Of a stretch of 64,000 nt of DNA, positions 1 to 9,342 are shown piece by piece. Both the position numbers and the translations under genes were made by a program. Below the pieces are notes generated by a model that worked only from the letters and a program-made list of their open reading frames with translations, did no database searches and was not told where the DNA came from. Source of the stretch: JBHJGO01 sp050331715. Its GTDB lineage: Bacteria; Cyanobacteriota; Cyanobacteriia; Cyanobacteriales; Microcoleaceae. The stretch lies in the NCBI GenBank assembly GCA_050331715.1, contig JBHJGO010000051.1:38318-102317 (forward strand), in the 5' to 3' direction. Position 1 is the stretch's first letter. Each line of letters starts with the position of its first letter.

Positions 1-236
1 TGTCACGGGATAATCTGGAACAGGTGATTTTACAACGTCGTCACCAATTGCTCCTGGCGATTGAATCGGAGGAATGGGGCAAGCTACGACAAGTTCATCA
101 AACGAAACGACTCAGTGGTTTGAGTGAATACCAACCTTTGCTCCGCAGTCTTTGGGTGTTTGAGTATCACTTCCAGAAGGATTTCTGGTTCGACGTGAAT
201 CCTATCCTTGCTGAAGCGCCGGAGTTCACTCAGTAA
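1..236 (+). CDS. C-terminal end of an unrecognised protein (cut by window start)
   Basis: The reading frame is open from the first bases and ends at a TAA at 234-236, so this is the 3' part of a gene that starts outside the window. A GTG at 24 is not a convincing start because codons before it are also open. The visible 78 or so residues are rich in Leu, Glu and aromatic residues, with a helical run LRSLWVFEYHFQKDFWFD near the end. I do not recognise a family. No membrane segment or signal is visible. It is followed by 118 bp without a gene before sixA. Confidence 0.5.
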   Translation, partial: SRDNLEQVILQRRHQLLLAIESEEWGKLRQVHQTKRLSGLSEYQPLLRSLWVFEYHFQKDFWFDVNPILAEAPEFTQ

Positions 237-354
237 CCTTTCTTCAAAACCGCAGTACAGGCCCAAGTAAGTGATTTGCTAAAATTATAAGGCTATAGAT
301 TTGGAGCTGGGTTTTCTACCTGGCAGACTCGACTTCCTGCACGAGAAGACCATT

Positions 355-852
355 ATGCCGACGTTGTATCTTATCCGCCACGGAATTGCTGATGAACCAG
401 AACTGCATCGAACTGATGAGGAACGAGCACTGACAAAAGAGGGCGATCGTAAAACACGCAAAGTCGCTCAAAAATTGCTGGACATGGGTGTGAGCTTTGA
501 CCTGATTCTCACTAGCCCCCTGGTTAGAGCCAGACAAACGGCTGAAATTTTGCAAGCGACAGGACTGGGCAAGCAACTAGAGGAATCTGAAATCCTTGCG
601 CCAGCAGGACAGATCACCCAGTGGTTGGATTGGTATTATTCCTCTGAATCGAATCAACAAAAAACCATTGCACTTGTGGGCCATCAACCGAACCTGGGAA
701 ACTGGGCTGAAATTTTAGTCTGGGGAGAGGCTAGAGGAGTACTGGTGGTTAAAAAAGCAGGAGTTATTGGTTTAACCCTGCCTGAGCAGGATTCTCCAGT
801 GGGGAATAGCCAGCTATTTTGCCTGACTCCTCCTAAGTTTTTGCTGAGCTAA
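355..852 (+). CDS. sixA: phosphohistidine phosphatase SixA
   Basis: A 165-residue member of the histidine phosphatase (phosphoglycerate mutase-like) superfamily. The N-terminus MPTLYLIRHG carries the catalytic RHG motif at residues 8-10, and a second conserved histidine lies in GHQPNLGNW near residue 110, as in SixA. SixA proteins remove phosphate from phosphohistidine on HPt or phosphotransfer proteins. The frame extends upstream to a TTG at 301, but the ATG at 355 is chosen because it puts the RHG motif at the family-typical distance from the start. It is a single gene, 117 bp ahead of the citrate synthase gene on the same strand. The family call is solid; the natural substrate here is unknown. 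Confidence 0.85.
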   Translation: MPTLYLIRHGIADEPELHRTDEERALTKEGDRKTRKVAQKLLDMGVSFDLILTSPLVRARQTAEILQATGLGKQLEESEILAPAGQITQWLDWYYSSESNQQKTIALVGHQPNLGNWAEILVWGEARGVLVVKKAGVIGLTLPEQDSPVGNSQLFCLTPPKFLLS

Positions 853-969
853 GTTTCCCTGGCAATTTATGTCGATATTTCCAGACAAACCAGCCCGGAG
901 TCAACATCAGATGTTGAATTTGTTGTGTGAATACCGTAATTTAAAGGATAACTCTATCGAGAAACCATT

Positions 970-2136
970 ATGACTGTCGTAAGCGAATTCAAACCGGGCC
1001 TAGAAGGTATCCCTGCCACTCTATCCAGCATCAGTTACGTTGATGGAATTCAGGGGATTTTAGAATACCGAGGCATTCGGGTTGAAGAGCTTGCTGCTAG
1101 CAGCACCTTTCTAGAGGTTGCTTACCTGCTGATCTGGGGCAAGAAACCAATTCCAGAGGAACTAGAAAGCATTCGACATGAGATCCAGTACCATCGCCGG
1201 ATTAAGTATCGGATTCGGGACATGATGAAATGTTTCCCAGAAACGGGGCATCCGATGGATGCGCTTCAAACCTCTGCTGCTGCTCTAGGATTGTTCTATT
1301 CTCGCCGCGCCCTGGACGATCCGCAGTACATTCGCAAGGCTGTCGTAAGGTTGCTGGCTAAGATCCCGACGATGATTGCAGCATTCAAGATGATGCGGAA
1401 GGGAAATGATCCGATTCAGCCGCGCGACGATTTAGAGTATTCTGCTAATTTTCTCTACATGCTGAATGAGCAGGAACCTGATCCGCTTGCTGCACAGGTG
1501 TTTGACGTTTGTCTAACTCTCCACGCTGAGCATACGATCAATGCTTCTACCTTCTCGGCTATGGTAACGGCATCCACCCTTACAGATCCCTATGCTGTGG
1601 TTGCTTCCGCCGTTGGAACCCTAGCAGGGCCGCTGCATGGTGGGGCCAATGAGGAAGTCTTAGGAATGTTAGAAGCAATTGGTTCCGTTAATAACGTTCG
1701 GCCCTTTGTTGATCAGTTGATGGAAACCAAATCCAAAATTATGGGATTCGGTCATCGAGTCTACAAGGTCAAAGATCCCAGAGCAACTATTCTGCAACAG
1801 TTGGCAGAGAAGCTATTCGACAAGTTTGGCTATGACAAATACTATGAAATTGCTCTGGAATTAGAAGCTGTGGTGAGTGAGCGTCTGGGTCACAAAGGCG
1901 TTTATCCCAATGTCGATTTCTACTCAGGTCTGGTCTATCGCAAGCTGGGCATTCCGGATGATTTGTTCACGCCGATTTTTGCCATTGCCCGCGTCGCCGG
2001 TTGGTTAGCCCATTGGAAAGAACAAATTGGTACAAATCGGATTTTCCGTCCGACCCAAATTTATACCGGAAGCCATAGCGAACCCTATATTCCTATCCAG
2101 GAGCGAGCTGTTTCGGTGAATAATCATCACCCATAG
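970..2136 (+). CDS. gltA: citrate synthase
   Basis: A 388-residue citrate synthase, which condenses oxaloacetate and acetyl-CoA to citrate at the entry to the (branched) cyanobacterial TCA pathway. Active-site blocks appear in the family order: TLHAEHTINAS near residue 183, GPLHGGANEEV near 219 with the catalytic His, GFGHRVYKVKDPRA near 258, and RPTQIYTG near the C-terminus. The length matches bacterial type I short-form enzymes. It starts at ATG 970 after an A/T-rich leader. A 2-methylcitrate synthase cannot be excluded from sequence alone, but no methylcitrate pathway genes are nearby. Confidence 0.93.
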   Translation: MTVVSEFKPGLEGIPATLSSISYVDGIQGILEYRGIRVEELAASSTFLEVAYLLIWGKKPIPEELESIRHEIQYHRRIKYRIRDMMKCFPETGHPMDALQTSAAALGLFYSRRALDDPQYIRKAVVRLLAKIPTMIAAFKMMRKGNDPIQPRDDLEYSANFLYMLNEQEPDPLAAQVFDVCLTLHAEHTINASTFSAMVTASTLTDPYAVVASAVGTLAGPLHGGANEEVLGMLEAIGSVNNVRPFVDQLMETKSKIMGFGHRVYKVKDPRATILQQLAEKLFDKFGYDKYYEIALELEAVVSERLGHKGVYPNVDFYSGLVYRKLGIPDDLFTPIFAIARVAGWLAHWKEQIGTNRIFRPTQIYTGSHSEPYIPIQERAVSVNNHHP

Positions 2137-2283
2137 AGGAGGCTGTCTGACGGTGTTGGCTGAATTGGAATCGGAGTTTCTTCAAAGCTTTGAAGTTAAC
2201 TGATAGGCTGGAGGTAGCGGTGCAATCTACTGAAATGACTGTTTTGTCTAAGTTCCGATTCACAGCTCTTCAGCCTTTTGGTA

Positions 2284-4362
2284 ATGACACACGTATATCT
2301 CAAAGACATCTATGCTGATGTTCAGGATCCTGGTCAGGTTCTAGGCACCCAAAGCACCTGTGGCATGCTCCGCCAGGGTGTTGACCAAGAACGGAGTCTC
2401 TCAATTGACAATGGAGCTTTACGAATTCCATTCATTCGGTGTCCTGGCTGGGGCAAACAAGGAATCGCCTACGGCCCCTACGAACGGCAGAGTGGTCTAA
2501 CCCTGGCTGTTCTGTTGCTGAATGGCCATAACAATTCCGAGACTGGAGATCTAAAGCAAAGTTTTGTTAGACGAGTCGCCCGTTGGGTTTTGGGAACGGG
2601 TGCATTTAGTCCCTGGCAGCAGATCACAGGTCTTCTCCGCAGCCCCTACAAAGCCAGAATGCTGCAGCGATTGCGCTTCTGGTTCAACCATGCCCCTCAA
2701 CGATTCAAGGGGCCAATCCTCAAAGATAACTTAGCCATAGGCTGGTTTCCCAGGCCAGTTCCGGATGATCCGGCTCAAACAGGCCATACCATGCTGGTAC
2801 GATCCTCAATGCCTCAGAATGGAGCCGTTCATGTGCGGACGGGTCAAGCCCTGCCCATGGCGCTTCCAGATATTCAGAACCTACAAATCTACTATCTGAT
2901 TGTTCTTCGGCCCAAGGGGGCAGCCTATTATATCGCCTCTGTTCCGAATGCAAAGGGCATGGCCGCTTACCCGGAAATTCGGCCAATTGGGATTGATCCG
3001 TTGGGCCAGGAACCGCAATTATACGCTGGCATTCATCAAAGTGTTCTGGGGCAACTTGGATTCAGCACGGATACACGGGTTTACAGTACTCAAGTCGATG
3101 TTGTATCCCAATGGTCAAACTGGTACGGAACAGCCCATAGTGCCAATCAACTCAGGGGATCGGGTTCTCTATCGGAAAGTTCTAGCGAGGAGAATGGAAT
3201 CTGGCAGGTGATGCAAGGAGAATACCAGCGAACCACAGCCGGAATTATTGCTCAGGCAGATAACAGTTTGGCTGTGATCCACCCAGAAGCTCCCTCTGGT
3301 CTGGTACACGTCAAGGTAACTACCCCAACAGAAGTAACGCCAGTCGAGATATGGTGGCGGGTTCAAGATCAGGACAATTTCTGGAGTTTTTCAATCAGTT
3401 CTCAAAAGAGTGAACTGAAACTCAAACACAACGGCAACTGGCAAACCCTTGCCATCGAGGAAACAATTCGCCTGGCTCAAGACACCCTGAATACCCTGCA
3501 AATCCTAGATGACGGTCAGACCGCTTGCCTGTACTGCAATGGTCAACAGGTGTGTAGCGTTAGCGATTCACGGCTTCAGGAATTTACCGCATTGGGCATA
3601 TTCAGTCCTCAAGCCAATTCCCAACAGCACTTCTCCGATTTCGAGGCCCATCCTCGCCAGGTTTCATTGCCTGCCCAGTATAGAATTCGCAACCCTTGGA
3701 GTTTAGATCTGCCGAAGGATGATACTGCTCCTGCAATCACTGAAAATTTTGAAGGGCCAGCTCAGGAATTAACCAACAAGCACTCAACTACAGGGGGTCA
3801 GGTCTGGCATAAACTCATGGGCACGGGAGCAATATGTTTGACGGGTGAGGCAAGTGCGAAGGTTCAGGCCAGTTGGCAACAGCCCCATCCTGGTCGTACT
3901 GCCTATGGCCTCGACTGGCATTGTCCTAACTTTGCGGATTTACAGGTTCAGATCACTGCCCCCGAACGCCATCAGGGGAAAAAAACGGAAGGGCGAGGCG
4001 GTCTGATTTTTTGGCAAGACCCGAAGAATTTTTTCGCAATTAGCAACTGTGTCAGCAGGATTCATGCGGGATCGGCGGTCTCCTGCTTTTTCTGCATTGA
4101 TGGATATGAAGACCTTCATAGCGCGGTTTGGGCCAATACAGATGATCGAATTCAGTGGGGCGTTCCCGTTAGCTTCCGTGTTTGTTTTGATGGGATGCAT
4201 TATCAGGCTATTCTTGAGGGTGAACCCATTATCTATCGAGCGCTAACGGATATCTTTCCAAAGATTGAGCCGCTAGCAATTCGTCGAGTGGGAATCATCG
4301 CTAACTGGGAATGGGGGGGCGGAGACATGGGCAGCCAGTTCAACCACTTTGTGGCCCGGTGA
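2284..4362 (+). CDS. large conserved protein with LamG-like beta-sandwich features
   Basis: A protein of about 692 residues that I cannot assign to a named family. The ATG at 2284 is preferred over the in-frame TTG at 2278. The sequence is rich in Trp, Gly and aromatic residues. Two regions (about residues 310-470 and 500-692) read like concanavalin/laminin-G type beta-sandwich domains, with phrases such as NFWSFSIS, GLIFWQDPKNFFAISN and FRVCFDGMHYQAILEG, which resemble glycan-binding or DUF1080-like folds. There is no signal peptide or obvious membrane helix. It lies between gltA and the convergent sppA. The function is unknown; carbohydrate binding is only an inference from fold-like features. 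Confidence 0.7.
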   Translation: MTHVYLKDIYADVQDPGQVLGTQSTCGMLRQGVDQERSLSIDNGALRIPFIRCPGWGKQGIAYGPYERQSGLTLAVLLLNGHNNSETGDLKQSFVRRVARWVLGTGAFSPWQQITGLLRSPYKARMLQRLRFWFNHAPQRFKGPILKDNLAIGWFPRPVPDDPAQTGHTMLVRSSMPQNGAVHVRTGQALPMALPDIQNLQIYYLIVLRPKGAAYYIASVPNAKGMAAYPEIRPIGIDPLGQEPQLYAGIHQSVLGQLGFSTDTRVYSTQVDVVSQWSNWYGTAHSANQLRGSGSLSESSSEENGIWQVMQGEYQRTTAGIIAQADNSLAVIHPEAPSGLVHVKVTTPTEVTPVEIWWRVQDQDNFWSFSISSQKSELKLKHNGNWQTLAIEETIRLAQDTLNTLQILDDGQTACLYCNGQQVCSVSDSRLQEFTALGIFSPQANSQQHFSDFEAHPRQVSLPAQYRIRNPWSLDLPKDDTAPAITENFEGPAQELTNKHSTTGGQVWHKLMGTGAICLTGEASAKVQASWQQPHPGRTAYGLDWHCPNFADLQVQITAPERHQGKKTEGRGGLIFWQDPKNFFAISNCVSRIHAGSAVSCFFCIDGYEDLHSAVWANTDDRIQWGVPVSFRVCFDGMHYQAILEGEPIIYRALTDIFPKIEPLAIRRVGIIANWEWGGGDMGSQFNHFVAR

Positions 4363-4403
4363 CATTAATACGAAAGGCTTCGGATAGATGGGGTGACCCA
4401 CCC

Positions 4404-6245
4404 CTAATACACTCTCAAGTTAAACGGCAATCGCATGTAAATTCCTTTCGGATCATTGAAACTCTTCAGGGTCTCAAGTTCCTGTCGCAATCGGGTTAAT
4501 TCAATACTCAGGGGATCGGGAGTAACTGTTGAGGATTGACCAATTCTGGTTTCACTCAAATTCTCTATAATTTTTTCGCTCAGGCTCCTCACCTCTGGAT
4601 ATTCCTCGACCTGCCAATCTTCGCCCAATTCAGCCTTAGCAGCAGCAGCAGCAATGGCTGTTTCCAACCCACCAATCTGATCCACCAGACCCAAGTCCTT
4701 AGCACTTGAACCCGACCAAACTCTTCCCTGGGCAATATCTTCAACCTTTGATCGGGGCAAGTCACGGGATTCTGCCACTTGATCGAGAAATCGTTCATAG
4801 ATCGAATCAACAATTTTATGAATCTGCTGCAAATCCTGGGGAGTTTTGGGTCGGCTCACGGTGTCTATGTCTGCGTAGGGGGCAGTTTTAACCACATCCC
4901 AGGTCACCCCATTCTTATTGGCAATTTCCTTCACATTGAATAACAATCCAAACACCCCAATCGATCCAGTAATCGTATTGGGTTCCGCAAAGATTTCATC
5001 AGCTTCCATAGAAATCCAGTAGCCTCCTGAAGCGGCAAAATTGCCCATAGAAACGACAATAGGCTTAGCCTGTTTCATCAGTTCCACTTCTCGACCGATA
5101 ACCTCTGAAGCTGTAGCACTTCCCCCTGGGCTATTCACTCGCAATACAACCGCTTTAACATCATCGTCGAATCGAACCTTTCGCAGTTCTCTCGACAAGC
5201 GATCGCCCCCAATCTGCCCTGCAATCCCCTGTCCATCAACAATACCGCCTTCTGCGTAGACAATTGCGATCTTGTTCTTGCTGCTGGAGTTGCCTTGACT
5301 CAGTTTAGTCACTTCTGGTGTTTTGCTATAGGTTTGCAGGGTGACTTGACGGAAGGGCTTTGTACTAGACGATCCTTCCTGCTCTGGTTCCTCGCCCGTC
5401 AGTTTTCTCAGCTCTACCAAAACCTCATCAAAGTACCCCACCTGATCAATTAATTGGCCACTGAGGGCTTCATCCGAGGTAAGAATACCTTGACGATTGG
5501 CGATCTGCTGTAACTGGGCTGAAGTTAATTCGCGGTTTTGGCTGACGGCCTGCACCCATTCTGTCCACAGATCCCCCAAGAGTCTTTCAGTTTGCTGGCG
5601 ATTTTCTGGGCTCATCTTGTCCAGCAGAAACGGTTCCACCGCAGATTTGTACTTACCAACCCGCGTGACCTGGACACCAACGCCATATTTCTCCATCGCG
5701 CCAGATAGAAACATCACCTCTGAACTCAAGCCATTTAGCTCAACTGAACCTAGCGGATTCGTCACAAGATTGGTTGCGACCGAGGCCAGGTAATATTCTT
5801 GCTCTGTCCAGTCCGTATCGTAGGCAATAATCGGCTTGCCGGTCTCCCGAAACCGCTGTAATTCTTGCCGAACTTCCTTCAGGTTTGCCAGACCTGTGCT
5901 GGAGGGAGCGCCACTGCCTTGAAGGAAAATTCCGACGATGTCGTCATCCTGACTGGCTCTCTCAATACTGTCCAGTACTGTTCTAAGTTTAAGCTGATCC
6001 AATTCCGTCTCCGCCACGGCCCGTTGTAAGACCTGATCAGTTGTATATTCAGGGTCAGAATCTGGAATATCGAGCGAGAGATCAAGGGTCAGGACAGATT
6101 TGTTCTTAACCAGAGGTTCGGTCTTTTGGGTCGCGGTCAGGCCAATCAAAAAAAGCAGCCCTCCTACTCCAGCAGCAATTGCCAGGGCCATTGCCAAGAG
6201 ATTACCCAGAAGGCTAGCGGTGGTGTACTTAAGGAAATCTTTCAT
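4404..6245 (-). CDS. sppA: signal peptide peptidase SppA, 67-kDa type (protease IV)
   Basis: A 613-residue membrane-bound serine protease that degrades cleaved signal peptides; in cyanobacteria SppA has also been linked to thylakoid and antenna acclimation. A hydrophobic anchor spans about residues 10-37. The tandem ClpP-like halves of the long form are present. The N-terminal half carries the catalytic lysine region VGKYKSAVEPF near residue 197, and the C-terminal half carries the nucleophile region NFAASGGYW near residue 405, preceded by VNSPGGSA. The length fits the E. coli-type long form rather than the short SppA36 form. It is transcribed toward the unknown 2284-4362 gene and ends 41 bp from it. 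Confidence 0.92.
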   Translation of the reverse strand: MKDFLKYTTASLLGNLLAMALAIAAGVGGLLFLIGLTATQKTEPLVKNKSVLTLDLSLDIPDSDPEYTTDQVLQRAVAETELDQLKLRTVLDSIERASQDDDIVGIFLQGSGAPSSTGLANLKEVRQELQRFRETGKPIIAYDTDWTEQEYYLASVATNLVTNPLGSVELNGLSSEVMFLSGAMEKYGVGVQVTRVGKYKSAVEPFLLDKMSPENRQQTERLLGDLWTEWVQAVSQNRELTSAQLQQIANRQGILTSDEALSGQLIDQVGYFDEVLVELRKLTGEEPEQEGSSSTKPFRQVTLQTYSKTPEVTKLSQGNSSSKNKIAIVYAEGGIVDGQGIAGQIGGDRLSRELRKVRFDDDVKAVVLRVNSPGGSATASEVIGREVELMKQAKPIVVSMGNFAASGGYWISMEADEIFAEPNTITGSIGVFGLLFNVKEIANKNGVTWDVVKTAPYADIDTVSRPKTPQDLQQIHKIVDSIYERFLDQVAESRDLPRSKVEDIAQGRVWSGSSAKDLGLVDQIGGLETAIAAAAAKAELGEDWQVEEYPEVRSLSEKIIENLSETRIGQSSTVTPDPLSIELTRLRQELETLKSFNDPKGIYMRLPFNLRVY

Positions 6246-6519
6246 CGGTTGGTTTATATCGGGAAATTTTATTTTGGAATCGGATTGCTCAGCCCTTATA
6301 GGACTTGAACAGGCTATGCCAAAACTACAGTTCTCAAATTCGGTAAGATTGCTTGCTACTTAGAGATTGTTATCTTCCTTTAAGGATGACCAAATTTTTA
6401 AAAATCGTCAAACTCCCTCTGACAGCATATCAAGGCTAGATCAGTGCGTTACAAAGGTGAGTTTTGGAGAAACGAAAGTAAATATTAAGATTCTGAGTAC
6501 AATATTGAGCAATCTCATC

Positions 6520-6989
6520 ATGACGTACGGCAATTTTAAAACTTTATTAGAAGTCTCTACAGCTTTCAATCTAAGAGTTGATGAATCCCATTACTTATTT
6601 TTGGAAGCCAAGCCCATCGAGCCTAGCGCTCACTTAAAACAAACTTTGAACAAATATAGCAGTCCTGAATCAATCACGAAAAAAATAAAGGGGTTTGGGA
6701 CGAAGTCTCCAAGCAGGGGGCATCGCTCCCTGCTCCCGTATTTCACGAATCATTTGTGATTGCTATATTTGTCGTTAGTGAATGCAATCAGTACTGAAAA
6801 AGCACGTTCTGAACTGCTAATTGCGCCAATCCTACTAGAACTGTGACGAAGCTTAAAGCAAGTAGCTAATTTGCAGATTGGTTGTCCTCTGGCATAGATT
6901 TCACAGTTGATCCAGAGGCTAGATCGAATGGGTATTGCGACTATATTTTGACAGCATCTCCAGAAATCTATAAGTTCGCTCACCTGTAG
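6520..6989 (+). pseudogene. remnant of a cyanobacterial restriction-type nuclease-family protein, split by a small mobile element
   Basis: From ATG 6520 the frame reads MTYGNFKTLLEVSTAFNL and so on, the start of a widespread cyanobacterial family annotated as hypothetical or type I restriction N-terminal-like. After a 111-bp insertion (see the element at 6655-6767) the same frame resumes as VNAISTEKARSELLIAPILL, the expected next block. Then come a TGA where an Arg codon is expected (about 6844), a frameshift near 6885, and a last recognisable block FTVDPEARSNGYCDYILTAS ending at TAG 6987. Joining the flanks across the element restores an uninterrupted frame. The gene is therefore dead by insertion, nonsense and frameshift. 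The family name is from memory and should be checked. Confidence 0.65.
6655..6767. mobile_element. MITE-like element with terminal inverted repeats and TA flanks
   Basis: Both ends show an inverted repeat: TATAGCAGTC on the left and GATTGCTATA on the right, with longer imperfect complementarity extending inward to CACGAA and TTCACGAA. The inner part holds a G/C-rich hairpin (AAGTCTCC, GGGGGCATCGCTCCC). Removing 111 bp while keeping one TA rejoins the flanking coding frame exactly. TA duplication is the hallmark of IS630/Tc1-mariner-driven MITEs. A second, one-ended copy lies at 55421-55499 and a short piece at 9531-9563. No transposase of that family is in this window. Confidence 0.7.
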
Positions 6990-7114
6990 TAACCTAAGTT
7001 GAAGCTAAGAACGGGAGTATTAACTGAGCCTCTTCAAAAGGGGAATTTGATCAAATTCTGGAAGCTCAGAGTGTAGCGATCATTAATCAATGTCCTTCTG
7101 TGGGGCCTTGAACC

Positions 7115-7585
7115 CTACAGGCGAGCGTTACACTCTAAAATCAATCGTTGATTTTCCACAGAATAGGGCTGAACTTCCAAAGCTTGATGAAATGCTCTGA
7201 GGGCAGCAGGATATTCTTCTAGTGCCAGATAACACAACCCCATACCATGCAGTGCTCCAAAGTGCTTGGGATTCAACGTTAGAACGACCTTACAATCCTC
7301 TAAGGCCTTGCGATAGCGACGGGTGACGTAGTACAGCACTGCACGCCGATTCCAGGCTTCAGTGAAATCTGGCAAATCTCCAATGAGCTGGTTCAAGACT
7401 GCTTCCGCCTCATCAGGCTGACCGGCTTGCAAAAATGTCTCCGACTTGCGGATCTGATCGAGTCCAGCCTTTCCTTTTTGTTCAAACCAGAGCCGCCACA
7501 GTTCGTGGGCCGCATGCTGGCGCACGCCCTCATTCGGAGACTTTAAATCCTCTAGCAAGGAGTGCATCTGGGGATCGTTGTTCAT
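7115..7585 (-). CDS. tetratricopeptide-repeat protein
   Basis: A 156-residue soluble protein. The first 40 residues look like a HEAT-type helix pair (LLEDLKSPNEGVRQHAAHEL). They are followed by three TPR units with the usual W/G/Y/A/P spacing: AGQPDEAEAVLNQLIGDLP, RRYRKALEDCKVVLTLNP and EEYPAALRAFHQALEVQP. TPR proteins scaffold protein complexes, and the partner here is unknown. The start at ATG 7585 is the only ATG that keeps the HEAT-like part. No signal peptide is present. It stands alone beside the decay zone. Confidence 0.8.
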   Translation of the reverse strand: MNNDPQMHSLLEDLKSPNEGVRQHAAHELWRLWFEQKGKAGLDQIRKSETFLQAGQPDEAEAVLNQLIGDLPDFTEAWNRRAVLYYVTRRYRKALEDCKVVLTLNPKHFGALHGMGLCYLALEEYPAALRAFHQALEVQPYSVENQRLILECNARL

Positions 7586-7908
7586 TTGTGATAGATAATT
7601 CCAATGTTGCAGTTCCAGTGTGTGAGCGAATCAGGTGCATAGGTATTTGTTCTATCCTACTCCCCTACTTGAACCCTTGAAAACAGCAGCACCAGAATTT
7701 TGCAACATTTAGCATCATCTAGAATTTTCTACCCCTGACCCTATGTCGGAAGTTGCAACAGTTCCCCCTAATAAGTTTCCAAGATTGAAACTAAAATCAA
7801 TACTCAGGGCCAGTAGGGAATCAACAGTCTGGAGCTGAGAACTTGTCAATCAGATGGCGATAGAGACTGTTCTGGGTTGCAGCTATCAGTTTCCGCTGGA
7901 TGTGTCGG
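7586..7908. other. gene-free stretch
   Basis: This 323-bp stretch holds no convincing reading frame. A single segment around 7752-7793 begins GTTGCAAC and ends GATTGAAAC, like the ends of some cyanobacterial CRISPR repeats, but it occurs once only and has no spacer array. The rest shows no clear hairpin or repeat. Confidence 0.5.
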
Positions 7909-8568
7909 TCATCTAGTTTGGAGTTCTTTAAGGCTGTCTCGATAATCTACCAGCTTCAAGACCGTTGAACTAGCTACAGAGAGCTTGCCTGTCTCCAGTG
8001 CAGCAAAAACCCAACGCCACAGAACAACCCTCGGCAGTTCATGGCCAGCAGACACCTCTACCCACTGATCGCCTGAAAATTCACACACAGTCCCACCACC
8101 GAGCATCATGGAGAAGGAATCACGCGAGACATCACGCCGAATCCGCTTCCGTTGCCCAGGCTGAAACTTGACGATAGTTTTACCATCTACCCGATCTTTC
8201 TCACGTCTCTTAACTTCCTTATATTCGTGAGCTTTGAAGGGCTTACCCCCAACTAGGAACGACTCAAACGGATAGATATAAGCTAGAAGGGTAGCCTGAA
8301 TCCGTAGACCAAAACCAAACTCATCAAAGCATTGGATGTATAGCTCGCACTGAGGAAGGCTAAGAATCTGCTCAATCTCAGCTTCAACGGAACGCTCAAA
8401 AGCCAGGAAATCGCACACAGCCCCAGAGAAGAACTGGGTAGAAGGATCGAAGTCGATTCCTAGGAAGGTAGCAATGGAATCCTCGCGGATATTGTTCAAT
8501 CTTGTCCGGCCTTGCTTTTTCCAAAAGTTAGCCAGTCCTCCAGCGGGATATTCTTCGAGTACAGCTTC
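7909..8568 (-). pseudogene. C-terminal fragment of an IS110-like transposase
   Basis: About 219 residues are open between an upstream TGA (8569-8571 on this strand) and the stop at 7909. The text YIQCFDEFGFGLRIQATLL, then IYPFESFLVGGKP, then LPRVVLWRWVFAALETG, resembles the C-terminal half of cyanobacterial IS110/IS116/IS902-type transposases. The N-terminal DEDD catalytic half is missing, and the only starts are non-ATG, so it is most likely a dead remnant. Its broken end abuts the broken NB-ARC gene at 8571. The family assignment rests on remembered motif style, not a search. Confidence 0.5.
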
Positions 8569-8570
8569 TC

Positions 8571-9206
8571 AACTATGCCAGAGCCTATCTGAATTTGAAT
8601 CCACCGGAAGAGCTTGATGACTTGAAATTGTAGGTTGCTTACTGCTGGCGGAATTGGCCTATTCCTCCGAATCCTCCCTATGAAAAGTCCGATGTTTTGT
8701 TGGTGTTTGATGATGTGACCGACTATGAAACCGTTGAAAAATTCTTGCCGTCTGATCCCCGCTTCAAAATTCTAGTCACCACCCGTAAGCAATGGCTGGG
8801 GGAATCCTTTGAACGGCTGGAACTGAAAGTCTTGGATGAACCTGCCGCTCTGGAACTCTTGGCTTCGTTGATTGGGGAGAACCGACTGCAACAGGAACAA
8901 GAACAGGCCAAGCTGCTATGTCAAGAGTTGGGTTATCTGCCCCTGGGCTTGGAATTGGTGGGACGTTATCTGAAACGGAAGGCTAAGGTGTCCTTGGCTA
9001 AGATGCGAGAACAGTTAAGCCTTGCCCACAATTCCCTTCAGAAGCGCGATCGCCGTGGCGAAGTCTTCCAGGACATGACCGCCAAACGGGGAGTTGAGGC
9101 TGCCTTTGAACTGAGTTGGCAAGAACTGAACGAAGAGGAACAGGAACTGGCTTGTTTGTTGAGTCTGTTTGCATTGGCTCCCATCCCCTGGGAACTCGTG
9201 GAGTAA
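8571..9206 (+). pseudogene. NB-ARC / STAND P-loop NTPase fragment
   Basis: The frame from 8571 reads NYARAYLNLNPPEELDDLKL, then a TAG at 8631 exactly where family members have Gln, then VAYCWRNWP, VLLVFDDVTDYETV (Walker B), FKILVTTRKQWLG (sensor region), LGYLPLGLELVGRYL (GLPL-type motif) and FELSWQELNEEEQELACLL, stopping at TAA 9204. The N-terminal P-loop half and the C-terminal repeat domain are absent. NB-ARC proteins with TPR or WD repeats are common in filamentous cyanobacteria as signalling or immune-like switches. This copy is truncated at both ends and carries a nonsense codon, so it is dead. Confidence 0.75.
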
Positions 9207-9224
9207 GCCGTAACCGTTGAAATT

Positions 9225-9260
9225 CCTGAAAGTTCTGCAAGTCCTGAAAGTTCTGCAAGT
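9225..9260. repeat. 18-bp tandem duplication
   Basis: The unit CCTGAAAGTTCTGCAAGT occurs twice back to back, followed by the beginning of a third unit (CCCT). It lies 19 bp after the stop of the NB-ARC remnant and is non-coding. Confidence 0.85.
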
Positions 9261-9342
9261 CCCTCAAAATTAAAAGGTCTTGGTCAGTTCTTCCAAAAGC
9301 TAAGTAGATGGTCATCGAGATTTTCACGATCTGCTAGCGCAC

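Noticed and set aside
7060..7132. Inverted repeat around GAGTGTAGCG and CGTTACACTC at the end of the TPR gene
   Set aside because: It overlaps coding sequence and has no T tail, so a terminator call is not supported; it is also too short for an insertion-sequence end.
7752..7793. A segment with GTTGCAAC and GATTGAAAC ends, like a cyanobacterial CRISPR repeat
   Set aside because: Only one copy exists, with no spacers and no cas genes nearby; chance resemblance or an eroded relic cannot be separated.
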